From contig NZ_SNYL01000022.1 in NCBI RefSeq assembly GCF_004363315.1, positions 1-38,076 of the forward strand: a stretch of DNA of 38,076 bases, in the 5' to 3' direction. Position numbers and translations under genes: made by a program. The notes below the pieces were generated by a model, which did no database searches, was not told the origin of the DNA, and saw only the letters and a program-made list of their open reading frames with translations. This document shows positions 30,488-38,076 of the stretch, piece after piece. Each line of letters opens with the position of its first letter. Within the stretch, counting starts at the first letter, position 1. This stretch comes from Tepidicella xavieri (GTDB lineage: Bacteria > Pseudomonadota > Gammaproteobacteria > Burkholderiales > Burkholderiaceae_C).

Positions 30488-31687
30488 TCAGGACTTGGAC
30501 ACGGTCTCGGCCGTGACGTGGGTTTCGTGAGCCGCCATGAGGCTGCGTTGCGTGACCCAAGGGCCGAACAGCTCCTGCAGCGCCATCATGGCCGCCAGCG
30601 CGGCAAACGCCGCCACCGCGGGCTCAAAGCCGGTCAGGCGGCTTTGCTCCAGCAGCAAAATGGCGAACGCCGACATGGGGGTGAGCGCCAGCCCCGTGAG
30701 CCAGCCCTTGCGGGTGGTGATACCGCTGAGCCGGGCCACCGCCAGATTGCACGCCACCTTGGAGGCCACGCGCAACGCCAGCAGCACCACTGCCATGCCG
30801 ATCGTCGTCCAGACATGGCCCCAGTCGATGAGCGCGGCCACGTACACGAACAGAAACATGCCGAGCAAATCGCCCACCGAGCCAAAGTCCCGCTGGGCGT
30901 TGGTGAGCTGCACCCGACGCTCCCGCGCCACGATGCCAAAACTCAGCGCCGCCAGCAGCGGCGAGACCTTGAGCGCGAACGCGGCCGTGGTCAACAACAG
31001 CACGGCCAGCGCGAACAGCACCGTCGCCCCATGGCTGCGCATGTCGGGCGAGCGCATCAGCAGGGGCACCAACACCCCCAGCGCCCCCCCCAGGGCCACG
31101 GCGATGAACAGCCCATAGATGCTGCCCAGGCTGGCCATGACCCAGTCGCCAGACGTGCTCAGGTGCCAATACCCCACCACGATCTTGACCAGCATCACCG
31201 CCACCAGGCAATTGATGGCGCACAGGTGCATCACCCGCTCGGTGACCTGCCCGGCACCCCGCAATTCGTTGGCCACCCGCACGATGCCGGCCGGAGACGC
31301 CGAGACCGCCAGCGCCGCGATGATCAGCCGCACCTCCCAGGCCAGATCGAACCAGCCCGAGGCCCAGTACACCAGCCCGAAGGTGACGAACGACTCGACC
31401 AACCCCACGGCCAGTACCCAGGGGTTGTGGCGAAACCAGCGCAGATTGATGCGGTAACCCAATTCGAACAGCACCAGGGCCAGCGCCACATTGGCCAGGA
31501 AAGAAAAGCCCACGTGCTCCACATTCATGCCAGGCTGCCCCGCCAGCCCGGCAAGCAGCCCGACCGCTACGTAACTCGACACCCGCGGCACCTTCCACAG
31601 GCTGTGCAGGCGCTCCCCCACTACCCAGGCCAGCAGCAGCACCACAGGCCAGGCGATGGATGACATCAGGAAAGGCAAATCGTCCAT
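30488..31687 (-). CDS. Cation/proton antiporter (CPA2/Kef-like membrane domain)
   Basis: A 399-residue membrane protein with about 12 hydrophobic segments covering almost its whole length. [12 protein letters not shown] near 40, [17 protein letters not shown] near 70, and [17 protein letters not shown] near 130 correspond to the Na+/H+ exchanger fold of the CPA2 group. There is no cytoplasmic TrkA-N or TrkA-C domain, which full KefB/KefC and YbaL proteins carry, so nucleotide or glutathione gating through such domains is not expected. The ion is unknown. Two starts compete: ATG at 31687, five bases after the methyltransferase stop, or GTG at 31693 overlapping that stop (TAGTG). Either implies translational coupling. 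Confidence 0.85.
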   Translation of the reverse strand: MDDLPFLMSSIAWPVVLLLAWVVGERLHSLWKVPRVSSYVAVGLLAGLAGQPGMNVEHVGFSFLANVALALVLFELGYRINLRWFRHNPWVLAVGLVESFVTFGLVYWASGWFDLAWEVRLIIAALAVSASPAGIVRVANELRGAGQVTERVMHLCAINCLVAVMLVKIVVGYWHLSTSGDWVMASLGSIYGLFIAVALGGALGVLVPLLMRSPDMRSHGATVLFALAVLLLTTAAFALKVSPLLAALSFGIVARERRVQLTNAQRDFGSVGDLLGMFLFVYVAALIDWGHVWTTIGMAVVLLALRVASKVACNLAVARLSGITTRKGWLTGLALTPMSAFAILLLEQSRLTGFEPAVAAFAALAAMMALQELFGPWVTQRSLMAAHETHVTAETVSKS

Positions 31688-31692
31688 GGGCA

Positions 31693-32547
31693 CTAGACCG
31701 CGAAGCGGCTCCGTAGTTCTTGCAGATTGAGCTCGTCGAGCACTTGCAGCAAGCGCTCGCGGGCACTGGCCTTGCCGCGCCCGACCTTGCGCGCCAGAAT
31801 GAGCTCATTCTTCATCGAATGCTCCCACCCCACCAGCTCCGTGACCGTGACCTGATAGCCGTGGGCTTCCAGTTGCAGGCAGCGCAACACGTTGGTGATC
31901 TGGCTGCCGAATTCCCGCGTGTGCAGCGGATGCCGCCAAATCTCGCTCAACGGCGTGCGCGACAGGCTCAACGCCTTGTGCTTGCGCAGCACGCTGGCCA
32001 CCTCGGCCTGGCAGCACGGCACCAGCACCATATGCTGGGCGCCTTTGGCCAGACCGAAGGCAATCGCATCGTCGGTGGCCGTGTCGCAGGCATGCAGGGC
32101 GGTCACGATGTCCACCCGGTCCGGCAGGGCGGCCGAGGTGGTGGCCTCCTGCACCGTGGCGGCCACGAAGCGCATGCGCTCAAACCCCAGCCGCTGCGCC
32201 AGCGTGCGCGAGCGCTCCACCAGTTCGGCGCGCGTCTCCACCCCATACACCGTGCCCACGCCGCGCGGGCGCAGCACCCAGTCGTACAGCATGAAGCCCA
32301 GGTAAGACTTGCCCGCGCCGTGGTCGGCCAGCGACACGTCGCCACGGGCCTGGATCACGTCATCGATCAGCGGCGCGATGAACTGCACCAGATGCTGCAC
32401 CTGCTTGAGCTTGCGCCGCGTGTCCTGGTTCAGCCGGCCATCGCGGGTGAGGATGTGCAGTTCCTTGAGCAGTTCGATCGACTGGCCAGGCAGCAACTCG
32501 GGCAAGGCATCGATGGCATCGCGCCGGGGGCGGATGGACTTGGTCAT
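31693..32547 (-). CDS. Class I SAM-dependent methyltransferase
   Basis: A 284-residue soluble protein with a Rossmann-type SAM site. The first strand and Gly loop read VSLADHGAGKSYLGF near residue 78. VGTVYGVETRAELVERSR has an acidic residue after the second strand. VDIVTALHACDTATDDAI, near 148, and MVLVPCCQAEV, near 178, are the usual motif-IV-like and later positions. This set is like the Methyltransf_32 group, which includes RNA and small-molecule enzymes; the substrate is not known. The two Cys in VPCC may bind metal but this is speculative. The ATG at 32547 is 41 bases from the divergent srkA start. It is the first gene of the four-gene run. Confidence 0.8.
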   Translation of the reverse strand: MTKSIRPRRDAIDALPELLPGQSIELLKELHILTRDGRLNQDTRRKLKQVQHLVQFIAPLIDDVIQARGDVSLADHGAGKSYLGFMLYDWVLRPRGVGTVYGVETRAELVERSRTLAQRLGFERMRFVAATVQEATTSAALPDRVDIVTALHACDTATDDAIAFGLAKGAQHMVLVPCCQAEVASVLRKHKALSLSRTPLSEIWRHPLHTREFGSQITNVLRCLQLEAHGYQVTVTELVGWEHSMKNELILARKVGRGKASARERLLQVLDELNLQELRSRFAV

Positions 32548-32588
32548 GCGCCGATGATAAACAACCCCATCCAGGCACAATCCGTCTC

Positions 32589-33578
32589 ATGTCCTCCCAT
32601 CCCTACGACCTCCTGACCCCCGACGTCGTCCTCGACACCCTGGCGCGCATCGGCCTGCATGGCGACGGCCGGCTGACAGCGCTGAACTCCTATGAAAACC
32701 GCGTCTATCTGGCGCACCTGGAAGACGGCCGGGCCGTGGTGGTCAAGTTTTATCGGCCCGGGCGCTGGACGGACGCCCAGATCGAGGAGGAACATGCCCT
32801 GGCCTTGGCGCTGGCCGCCGCCGAAGTGCCCGTCGTGCCGCCACTCGATGCGCACGGCCGCACCTTGCACCACCACGCCGGCTTTGCCTTCAGCGTCAGC
32901 CCCTGGCGCGGCGGCCGCCCCCCGGAATGGGAGGACCTAGACGTGCTGGCATGGATCGGGCGCTTTCTGGCCCGGCTACACCGAGTGGGTGAGCAGGCCG
33001 TTTTCCGGCACCGCCCGGCGCTGACCCCGCAGCACTTCGGCCATGAGAGCGTGGCCTGGCTGCGGGCCCACGAGGCCATCCCTGCCGAAGCCCGCGCCGC
33101 CTGGCTCGCCGCGGCCGAGGCGGCCCTGGAGGTGGTCGATGCCATCTGGTCGCGCACGCCGTTTACGCCACTGCGCCTGCACGGCGACTGCCACCCGGGC
33201 AACATCTTGTGGACGCCTGCCGAGCGGCCCGGCGGCGGCCCGCACTTCGTCGATCTCGACGACGCCCGCACCGGCGCCGCCGTGCAAGACCTCTGGATGC
33301 TGCTCAGCGGCGACCGCGCCCAGCGGCAACGCCAATTGGGCGCCTTGCTCGACGGCTACGAGACGATGCGCCCTTTCGACCGGCGCGAGCTCGCCCTGAT
33401 CGAGCCGCTGCGCACACTGCGCCTGATCCACTACAGCGCCTGGCTGGCCCGGCGCTGGAGCGACCCCACCTTTCCGCGGCATTTCCCCTGGTTCGGGCAC
33501 AGCGACTACTGGTTGGAGCAGGCCCGCACGCTGCATGAACAGGTGGCTGCCATGGAAGACGAACCTCTGGTAGCATGA
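32589..33578 (+). CDS. srkA: Stress response Ser/Thr kinase SrkA (YihE/RdoA)
   Basis: A eukaryotic-like kinase of 329 residues of the APH/choline-kinase fold. LNSYENRVYLAHLEDG near 34 is the nucleotide loop, with the ATP-contacting Lys in VVVKFYRPGRW. The catalytic loop is LHGDCHPGNILW near 197, and the metal-binding Asp is in HFVDLDDARTG near 220. A PFDRRELALIEPLRTLRLIHYSAWLARRW stretch and a PRHFPWFGHSDYW end are typical of SrkA, which in E. coli protects against stress-induced death and is linked to the Cpx response. It begins 41 bases from the divergent methyltransferase. The next gene follows after 31 bases. Confidence 0.92.
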   Translation: MSSHPYDLLTPDVVLDTLARIGLHGDGRLTALNSYENRVYLAHLEDGRAVVVKFYRPGRWTDAQIEEEHALALALAAAEVPVVPPLDAHGRTLHHHAGFAFSVSPWRGGRPPEWEDLDVLAWIGRFLARLHRVGEQAVFRHRPALTPQHFGHESVAWLRAHEAIPAEARAAWLAAAEAALEVVDAIWSRTPFTPLRLHGDCHPGNILWTPAERPGGGPHFVDLDDARTGAAVQDLWMLLSGDRAQRQRQLGALLDGYETMRPFDRRELALIEPLRTLRLIHYSAWLARRWSDPTFPRHFPWFGHSDYWLEQARTLHEQVAAMEDEPLVA

Positions 33579-33609
33579 GCACACGCCCGTGCGCAGCAGG
33601 AGGACCGAC

Positions 33610-34203
33610 ATGAGCGCCACCATTGCGGGCTACGTGCCCACCGCCTTGCCCGAGGCCAAGTTGCGGCGTTACCCCACCAAAGTCATCAACATCATCGGCG
33701 GGCCCGGTTGCGACAAATCGCTGTATTCCTCGGCCATCGTGCTCAAGCTGCATCTGCGCCACAAGACCGTGGAGACAGTGCCCGAAATCGGCAAGATGCT
33801 GGTCTGGCAGCGCGACACCGACGCCCTGCGCAACCAGTACGGCATCGCCCTGATGCAGTACCGCATGCTGGAGGTGCTCGACGGCCAGGTCGCCTTCCTG
33901 GTGACCGAAGGCGCCCTGCCCCAGCTCCTCTACTACAACGCCCACTACCCGGACAACGTCTGCGACGTGCCCAAGACGCGCCAGCAGATCCTGGCCTGGT
34001 ACAAGCAGTTCAACAACATCAACATCCTGGTGCAGCGCGACCTGGACAAGCCCTACATCCGCAGCGGCCGCCTGCAGGACGAAGCCCAGGCCCTGCAGGT
34101 GGACAAAGACCTGCGCCACCTGCTGGTCGAGGAAGGCATCAAATTCACCGCGCTGCCCCCCGACCACAAAGCCATTCTGGAATTCGCCGCCACGCTGGAA
34201 TGA
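33610..34203 (+). CDS. P-loop NTPase-like protein with altered Walker A
   Basis: A soluble protein of 197 residues. Residues 24-40 have a strand then GGPGCDKS (30-37), where the final loop Gly of GxxxxGK[ST] is replaced by Asp at 35, while Lys and Ser remain. VAFLVTEGALPQLLYYNAHYP near 96 looks like a Walker-B/LID region of small ATPases related to NadR-like kinases and phage AAA_28 proteins. VQRDLDKPYIRSGRLQDEAQ near 143 contains a Arg-rich LID-like stretch. The fold assignment is by eye. An excellent AGGAGG stands upstream of the ATG at 33610. It is probably cotranscribed with srkA. Whether it still binds nucleotide is open. Confidence 0.75.
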   Translation: MSATIAGYVPTALPEAKLRRYPTKVINIIGGPGCDKSLYSSAIVLKLHLRHKTVETVPEIGKMLVWQRDTDALRNQYGIALMQYRMLEVLDGQVAFLVTEGALPQLLYYNAHYPDNVCDVPKTRQQILAWYKQFNNINILVQRDLDKPYIRSGRLQDEAQALQVDKDLRHLLVEEGIKFTALPPDHKAILEFAATLE

Positions 34204-34207
34204 GGCC

Positions 34208-34228
34208 GGGCCGCGCCGGCAGCGGCCC
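34208..34228. terminator. GC-rich hairpin between convergent genes
   Basis: GGGCCGC (34208-34214) pairs perfectly with GCGGCCC (34222-34228) across seven bases, between the stops of the P-loop gene and htpG. No T-run follows on either strand, so if it ends transcription it may need help from Rho. Confidence 0.4.
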
Positions 34229-34234
34229 CGTCAC

Positions 34235-36169
34235 TCAAGCCAGCAGCGCGTTGACGCGGCGCACATAGCCGGCCGGGTCTTCCGGCAGGCCGCCTTCGGC
34301 CAGCAGCGCTTGGTCGAACAGGATGTGGGCCAGGTCCTCGAACCGCGGGTGCGACTCGAGCTTTTGCACCAGCGCATGGCTGGGGTTGACCTCCAGGATG
34401 GGCTTGACCTCCGGCGCTTTCTGGCCTGCCTGCTTGAGCAGGCGCGCCAATTGCATGGAGTATTCGCCGTCCTCCACCACCAGACAGGCGGGCGAATCGA
34501 CCAGCCGCGCCGTCACCCGCACATCCTTGGCCTTGTCCTTGAGGGCGTCCTTGAGCTTGTCGAGCACGGGCTTGAAGGTCTCGGCCGCCTGTTCGGCCGC
34601 TTTCTTTTCTTCCTCGTCCTGCAGCTTGCCCAGGTCCACCGCGCCCTTGGCCACGCTCTGCAGCGGGGTGCCGTCGAATTCGTGCAGGAACGACAGCGCC
34701 CATTCATCGACGCGGTCGGTCATCAGCAGCACCTCGATGCCCTTCTTGCGGAAGACTTCGAGCTGCGGACTGTTCTTGGCCGCGGCCAGCGTGTCGGCGG
34801 TGATGTAGTAGATGGCCTCCTGACCCTCCTTCATGCGGGCCTTGTAGTCGGCCAGGCTCACGCTGACCGCGTCGCTGTGGGTGGAGGCAAAGCGCAGCAG
34901 CTTGGCGATGCGCTCGCGGTTGGCAAAGTCCTCGCCCAGCCCTTCCTTGAGCACGGGGCCGAATTCGGCATAGAAGCGGCTGTACTTGCCGGCCTGCCGC
35001 TCGGCCTCGGCCTTCTCGTCGGCGCTGAGCTGCTCCCACGCCTCGCCGGTGGGCAGCACGTCCTTCTTGGCCAAATCCTCCAGCATGGACAGCACACGGC
35101 GCGTGTTGCCGTCGCGGATGGCCTTGACGTCGCGGCTTTCCTGCAGCAGCTCGCGGCTGACATTCAGCGGCAGGTCGGCCGAGTCGATCACGCCCTTGAC
35201 CCAGCGCAGGTACGCCGGCACGAGGGCCTCGGCATCGTCCATGATGAAGACGCGCTTGACGTAGAGCTTGACGCCGGCCTTGCGGTCGCGGTTCCACAGG
35301 TCGTGCGGGGCCTTGGCCGGGATGTAGAGCAGCTGCGTGTATTCGCTGCTGCCCTCGACGCGGTGGTGGCTCCACGCCAGCGGCGCGTCGGTGTCGTAGC
35401 TCAGGTTTTTGTAGAACTCGATGTACTGCTCGTCGCTGATGTCCTTCTTGGGCCGCGTCCACAGGGCGCTGGCGCTGTTGACCGCCTCCCACTCGTCTGT
35501 GAGCACGTACTCGCCCTTGTCTTTGTCCCACTCCTCCTTCTGCATGAGGATGGGCAGGCTGATGTGGTCGGAGTACTTGCCGATGATCTGCTTGAGCTTC
35601 CAGCGGTTGAGGTATTCGCTGGCGTCGTCGCGTAGGTGCAGGATGACGCTGGTGCCGCGCTCGGCGCGGGTGATGGTTTCGGTTTGGAAGTCGCCCGTGC
35701 CGCTGCTCACCCAGCGCACGCCTTCTTCGGGCTTGAGCCCGGCGCGGCGGCTTTCCACGGTGATCTGGTCGGCCACGATGAAGCCCGAGTAAAACCCCAC
35801 CCCGAACTGGCCGATGAGCTGGGCGTCCTTTTTCTGGTCACCGCTGAGCCGGCTCATGAACTCGCGCGTGCCGCTCTTGGCGATGGTGCCCAGGTGCTCG
35901 ATGGCCTCGGCCTCGCTCATGCCGATGCCGTTGTCGGTGATGGTGAGGGTCTTGGCCGCTTTGTCGAAGCGGACGCGCACCTCCAGATTGGGGGCGTCCT
36001 CGTACAGGGCCGGGTTGTTCAAAGCCTCGAATCGCAGCTTGTCGCACGCGTCCGACGCGTTGGAGACCAGCTCGCGCAAAAAAATGTCTTTGTTGGAATA
36101 CAGCGAGTGGGTCACGAGGTGCAGCAGCTGCGCCACCTCGGCCTGAAAGGCATGGGTATGTTTGCTCAT
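34235..36169 (-). CDS. htpG: Chaperone HtpG (Hsp90)
   Basis: The bacterial Hsp90 ATP-dependent chaperone, 644 residues, a normal length. The GHKL ATP domain is at 1-230: [20 protein letters not shown] with the ATPase Glu, [19 protein letters not shown], and [13 protein letters not shown]. The middle domain (about 235-500) has [34 protein letters not shown] with the key Arg, and a DRVDEW stretch; the C-terminal dimerisation part follows. It has a sigma-32-like promoter at 36241-36266, so heat induction is expected. It starts 120 bases after the pseudouridine synthase gene on the same strand. Confidence 0.97.
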   Translation of the reverse strand: MSKHTHAFQAEVAQLLHLVTHSLYSNKDIFLRELVSNASDACDKLRFEALNNPALYEDAPNLEVRVRFDKAAKTLTITDNGIGMSEAEAIEHLGTIAKSGTREFMSRLSGDQKKDAQLIGQFGVGFYSGFIVADQITVESRRAGLKPEEGVRWVSSGTGDFQTETITRAERGTSVILHLRDDASEYLNRWKLKQIIGKYSDHISLPILMQKEEWDKDKGEYVLTDEWEAVNSASALWTRPKKDISDEQYIEFYKNLSYDTDAPLAWSHHRVEGSSEYTQLLYIPAKAPHDLWNRDRKAGVKLYVKRVFIMDDAEALVPAYLRWVKGVIDSADLPLNVSRELLQESRDVKAIRDGNTRRVLSMLEDLAKKDVLPTGEAWEQLSADEKAEAERQAGKYSRFYAEFGPVLKEGLGEDFANRERIAKLLRFASTHSDAVSVSLADYKARMKEGQEAIYYITADTLAAAKNSPQLEVFRKKGIEVLLMTDRVDEWALSFLHEFDGTPLQSVAKGAVDLGKLQDEEEKKAAEQAAETFKPVLDKLKDALKDKAKDVRVTARLVDSPACLVVEDGEYSMQLARLLKQAGQKAPEVKPILEVNPSHALVQKLESHPRFEDLAHILFDQALLAEGGLPEDPAGYVRRVNALLA

Positions 36170-36240
36170 GGAATCGTCGGTCAGGGTATCAGGTCAATCA
36201 ACCACCATGCGCGGACCTGCGGCCCGCAGACTTCCCTGAA

Positions 36241-36266
36241 ATGTGGGCCCAGGCGCCGATTTCAAG
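36241..36266 (-). promoter_or_regulatory. Sigma-32 (heat-shock) type promoter of htpG
   Basis: On the minus strand CTTGAAA (36260-36266) is a perfect sigma-32 -35, followed after 12 bases by CCCACAT (36241-36247), close to the CCCCAT-T -10. It gives a leader of about 65 bases before htpG. The match to the known RpoH class, plus the gene it serves, makes it convincing. Confidence 0.65.
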
Positions 36267-36289
36267 AGGGCATCGAGAGAGCCGCCTCC

Positions 36290-37162
36290 TCAGAAGCGTT
36301 CGTGCGGCCCCAGATAACGCCACTGCCCCAAGGGCAGCGCCCCCAGCACGATGCGCCCGATGCGGATGCGCTTGAGCCCGACCACATGCAGGCCGACCTG
36401 CTCACACATGCGACGAATTTGCCGCTTGCGCCCTTCGCGCAGCACAAAGCGCAGTTGCTCCGGGTTCTGCCACTCGACCTGCGCCGGCTTGAGGGCATGG
36501 CCATCCAGGCTCAGGCCGTGGCGCAGCAAGGCCAGCCGCTCGGGCGGCAAGGCGGCCTGCACATCGCTGGCCACCAGCCCCGGCCCCTTGGGGCCGTGCG
36601 GCGCGTAGTGCACCCGCACGAGATACTCTTTCTCGACGTCCGAGTCCTCTCCGATCAGGGCTTTGGCCACACGGCCGTCCTGCGTCAACACCAGCAAGCC
36701 GGTGGAATCGATGTCCAGCCGACCCGCAGGAGCCAGCCCCCGGGCATGGGCGGCCTCGAAACGGCGCGGCGTGCGGTCGTCTTTCCAGCGGTGGCGCGGC
36801 TGCACCAACACCGCCGCGCTCGGGTGCCCATCCTCCGGCAAACCGCTGACGTAGCCGATGGGCTTGTGCAGCAGAATGGTCACACGCCCCTGCTGCTGGG
36901 CGCGGGCCTGGGGCAGCACCTCGATGCGATCGGTGACTCGCACCGGCTGCCCCACCTGGGCCACCGCGCCATTGACCCGGACCCAGCCGCGGGCAATCCA
37001 CTCGTCGGCCTCACGTCGCGAGCAATGCCCCAGGTCGGCCAGCCGCTTGTTCAGCCGCACCACGCCTTGCACTGCCGCGTCACTGACAGGCTCGGTCACG
37101 GGTGCGGGGACCCGCGCGGGAGCGCGGTCGGAATGGCGGGCAGAAGGAGGGGGACGTCTCAT
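36290..37162 (-). CDS. RluF-like 23S rRNA/tRNA pseudouridine synthase
   Basis: An RNA-modifying enzyme of 290 residues. After a Pro/Arg-rich leader (1-30), an S4 RNA-binding domain is seen at 34-80 (VRLNKRLADLGHCSRREADE). The RsuA/RluB/E/F-type catalytic domain has HKPIGYVSGL near 100, and GRLDIDSTGLLVLTQDG with catalytic D150, followed by VEKEYLV and GRKRQIRRMCEQVGLHVVGL near 250. The ISGLP-like segment and lack of an extra C-terminal tail suggest RluF (U2604) over RluB, but this is uncertain. The start is ATG at 37162; an in-frame ATG at 37183 has no ribosome site. The Crp/Fnr gene ends 42 bases upstream. Confidence 0.87.
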   Translation of the reverse strand: MRRPPPSARHSDRAPARVPAPVTEPVSDAAVQGVVRLNKRLADLGHCSRREADEWIARGWVRVNGAVAQVGQPVRVTDRIEVLPQARAQQQGRVTILLHKPIGYVSGLPEDGHPSAAVLVQPRHRWKDDRTPRRFEAAHARGLAPAGRLDIDSTGLLVLTQDGRVAKALIGEDSDVEKEYLVRVHYAPHGPKGPGLVASDVQAALPPERLALLRHGLSLDGHALKPAQVEWQNPEQLRFVLREGRKRQIRRMCEQVGLHVVGLKRIRIGRIVLGALPLGQWRYLGPHERF

Positions 37163-37171
37163 GGTCAGCGT

Positions 37172-37189
37172 GGGCGGCCACAACCGCCC
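37172..37189 (-). terminator. Hairpin between the Crp/Fnr gene and the pseudouridine synthase gene
   Basis: GGGCGG (37172-37177) pairs with CCGCCC (37184-37189) over a six-base loop in the 42-base gap. The minus-strand 3' side is not T-rich. It could weaken read-through or affect the start of the following gene, but I give it little weight. Confidence 0.25.
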
Positions 37190-37204
37190 GGTCAGGGTCC
37201 CTGA

Positions 37205-37945
37205 TTATCGAGGCAGACCGATGTCGTCGCCGAGCCGATGGCCGGCGAAGGAGCGCAGCTGCGCCAAATCCAGCACCTTCAGGCCGCCGTAGGCCACCTC
37301 GATCAAGCCGGCCTCATCCAGCACCGCCAGCGCCTGGTTCACCCGCTGCCGAGACAAGCCCACCAAATACGCCAGCTCCTGCTGCGTGATGCGCAACATC
37401 CCCCCCACCCTGGGAAAGAGCCCCGGATGAAACAGGTTGGCCAAGCTGCGCGCCACGCGGACATCGGGGTCTGTGATGCGATCGATCTCGCGCGCGGCGA
37501 TGAATTGCCCCAGCCGTTCGTTGAGCTGCCACATCACAAAGCGGTTGAAGCCGATGGAGTGGTCCAGCAACCAGTGAAACGTCTCCACCGGCAAGCCCGC
37601 CACCCAACTCTTGCGCAGGGCCTGCACGTTGTACCGATAAATCTCGCGCTTCAGCGCCGTGCCCTCGCCGAACCAGCCGCCCGGCGCCAGGCCCGCGAAA
37701 GTCATGATCGGCCCCTGGCTGTCGTCGTTGCTCATCTTCAGCAAGCCCTCCATGAGGCCAAACCAGTAGGTCACAGGCCGGCCGATGCGGCAAATGAAAT
37801 CGCCGGGCTGCGCCAGCGTCACCATCATGCCCGCGCGGGCCTTGTCTTGCTCGGAGGGCGACAGCCGCTGCATCCAGGGTATGCGGGCGAATTCCTCGTC
37901 ACTGAGCGCGCGGGCCCGCTGCCGCAAGCCATTGCGTTGCACCAT
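37205..37945 (-). CDS. Crp/Fnr-family transcription regulator
   Basis: A 246-residue DNA-binding regulator. Residues 25-135 form a cyclic-nucleotide-binding-type beta barrel (YWFGLMEGLLKMSNDD near 60, then APGGWFGEGTALKRE near 86). A long helix (about 125-155) leads to the C-terminal winged helix, whose recognition part is ITQQELAYLVGLSRQRVNQ near 195. The four N-terminal Cys of Fnr are missing; only one Cys is seen in FICRIG. So an oxygen-sensing iron-sulfur cluster is not expected. AGGAGG lies just upstream of the ATG at 37945. The frame stays open further right but that sequence is the presumed IS end. The effector and the sites bound are not known. Confidence 0.9.
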   Translation of the reverse strand: MVQRNGLRQRARALSDEEFARIPWMQRLSPSEQDKARAGMMVTLAQPGDFICRIGRPVTYWFGLMEGLLKMSNDDSQGPIMTFAGLAPGGWFGEGTALKREIYRYNVQALRKSWVAGLPVETFHWLLDHSIGFNRFVMWQLNERLGQFIAAREIDRITDPDVRVARSLANLFHPGLFPRVGGMLRITQQELAYLVGLSRQRVNQALAVLDEAGLIEVAYGGLKVLDLAQLRSFAGHRLGDDIGLPR

Positions 37946-37980
37946 GCCACCTCCTGTGAACAGACCTAGGGAAACTCCTA

Positions 37981-38076
37981 GCAGGCCGTTGAAAAAGTGC
38001 CCATCGAAGCAGCCGAGGCTCTGCCTGCGTCGGCTTTCAACCGGCTGGATCCGCATTTCCAGCCCCTGGCAGCCCT
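37981..38076. mobile_element. Probable end of an insertion sequence (runs off the right edge)
   Basis: From 37981 the sequence reads GCAGGCCGTTGAAAAAGTGC, a pattern I associate with terminal repeats of several IS families. GCCGTTGAAA (37985-37994) is repeated in inverted, near-perfect form as TTTCAACCGGC at 38035-38045, and AGCCGA (38011-38016) pairs with TCGGCT (38030-38035). A direct repeat CCTAG lies at 37965-37969 and 37977-37981. No transposase is in the window, so family and extent are unknown. Confidence 0.35.

Overview
The window looks like chromosome of a high-GC betaproteobacterium of the order Burkholderiales, probably near Comamonadaceae. This rests on gene content and the look of the proteins: a fused indolepyruvate:ferredoxin oxidoreductase beside an AsnC-type regulator, a NodI/NodJ-type exporter, a YbdK ligase, KatG, a Crp/Fnr protein without iron-sulfur cysteines, and many GGDEF proteins. 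It was not tested by any search. Almost all of the sequence is coding, and no tRNA, rRNA or CRISPR array was seen.

The left 3.1 kb is an accessory patch. It begins with the tail of an ISL3-type transposase and its probable terminal repeat, and ends in a truncated IS5-type transposase abutting a CTAG target. Between them lie a DUF3293 gene and three genes I cannot assign, in DNA that reads as less GC-rich than the rest. The DUF3293 gene is preceded by a leader that can fold into a four-way junction, followed by a hairpin that holds the Shine-Dalgarno sequence and ends in a T-rich tail. I consider this the best candidate here for something undescribed.

From 3.17 kb on the backbone is ordinary and dense. 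In order: the indolepyruvate oxidoreductase (-) with a divergent Lrp/AsnC regulator (+); a MASE1-CHASE-GGDEF-EAL protein (+); a universal stress protein and dienelactone hydrolase pair (-); an overlapping trio of MFS transporter, low-molecular-weight protein tyrosine phosphatase and CaiB-type CoA transferase (+); katG (+); a membrane diguanylate cyclase (-); uvrA-gor-amn (+); phosphatidylserine decarboxylase (-); and a NodI/NodJ-type ABC exporter (+).

The right part holds a four-gene minus-strand run (methyltransferase, cation/proton antiporter, YbdK ligase, class V aminotransferase). Next come srkA and a P-loop protein with a changed Walker A motif (+), then htpG behind a sigma-32-like promoter, an RluF-like pseudouridine synthase, and a Crp/Fnr regulator (all -). 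The last ~95 bases resemble the end of another insertion sequence. A recurrent theme is redox, stress and damage handling (KatG, glutathione reductase, UvrA, Usp, SrkA, HtpG), plus two c-di-GMP proteins. Apart from the tight operons, nothing shows that these genes act as one system.
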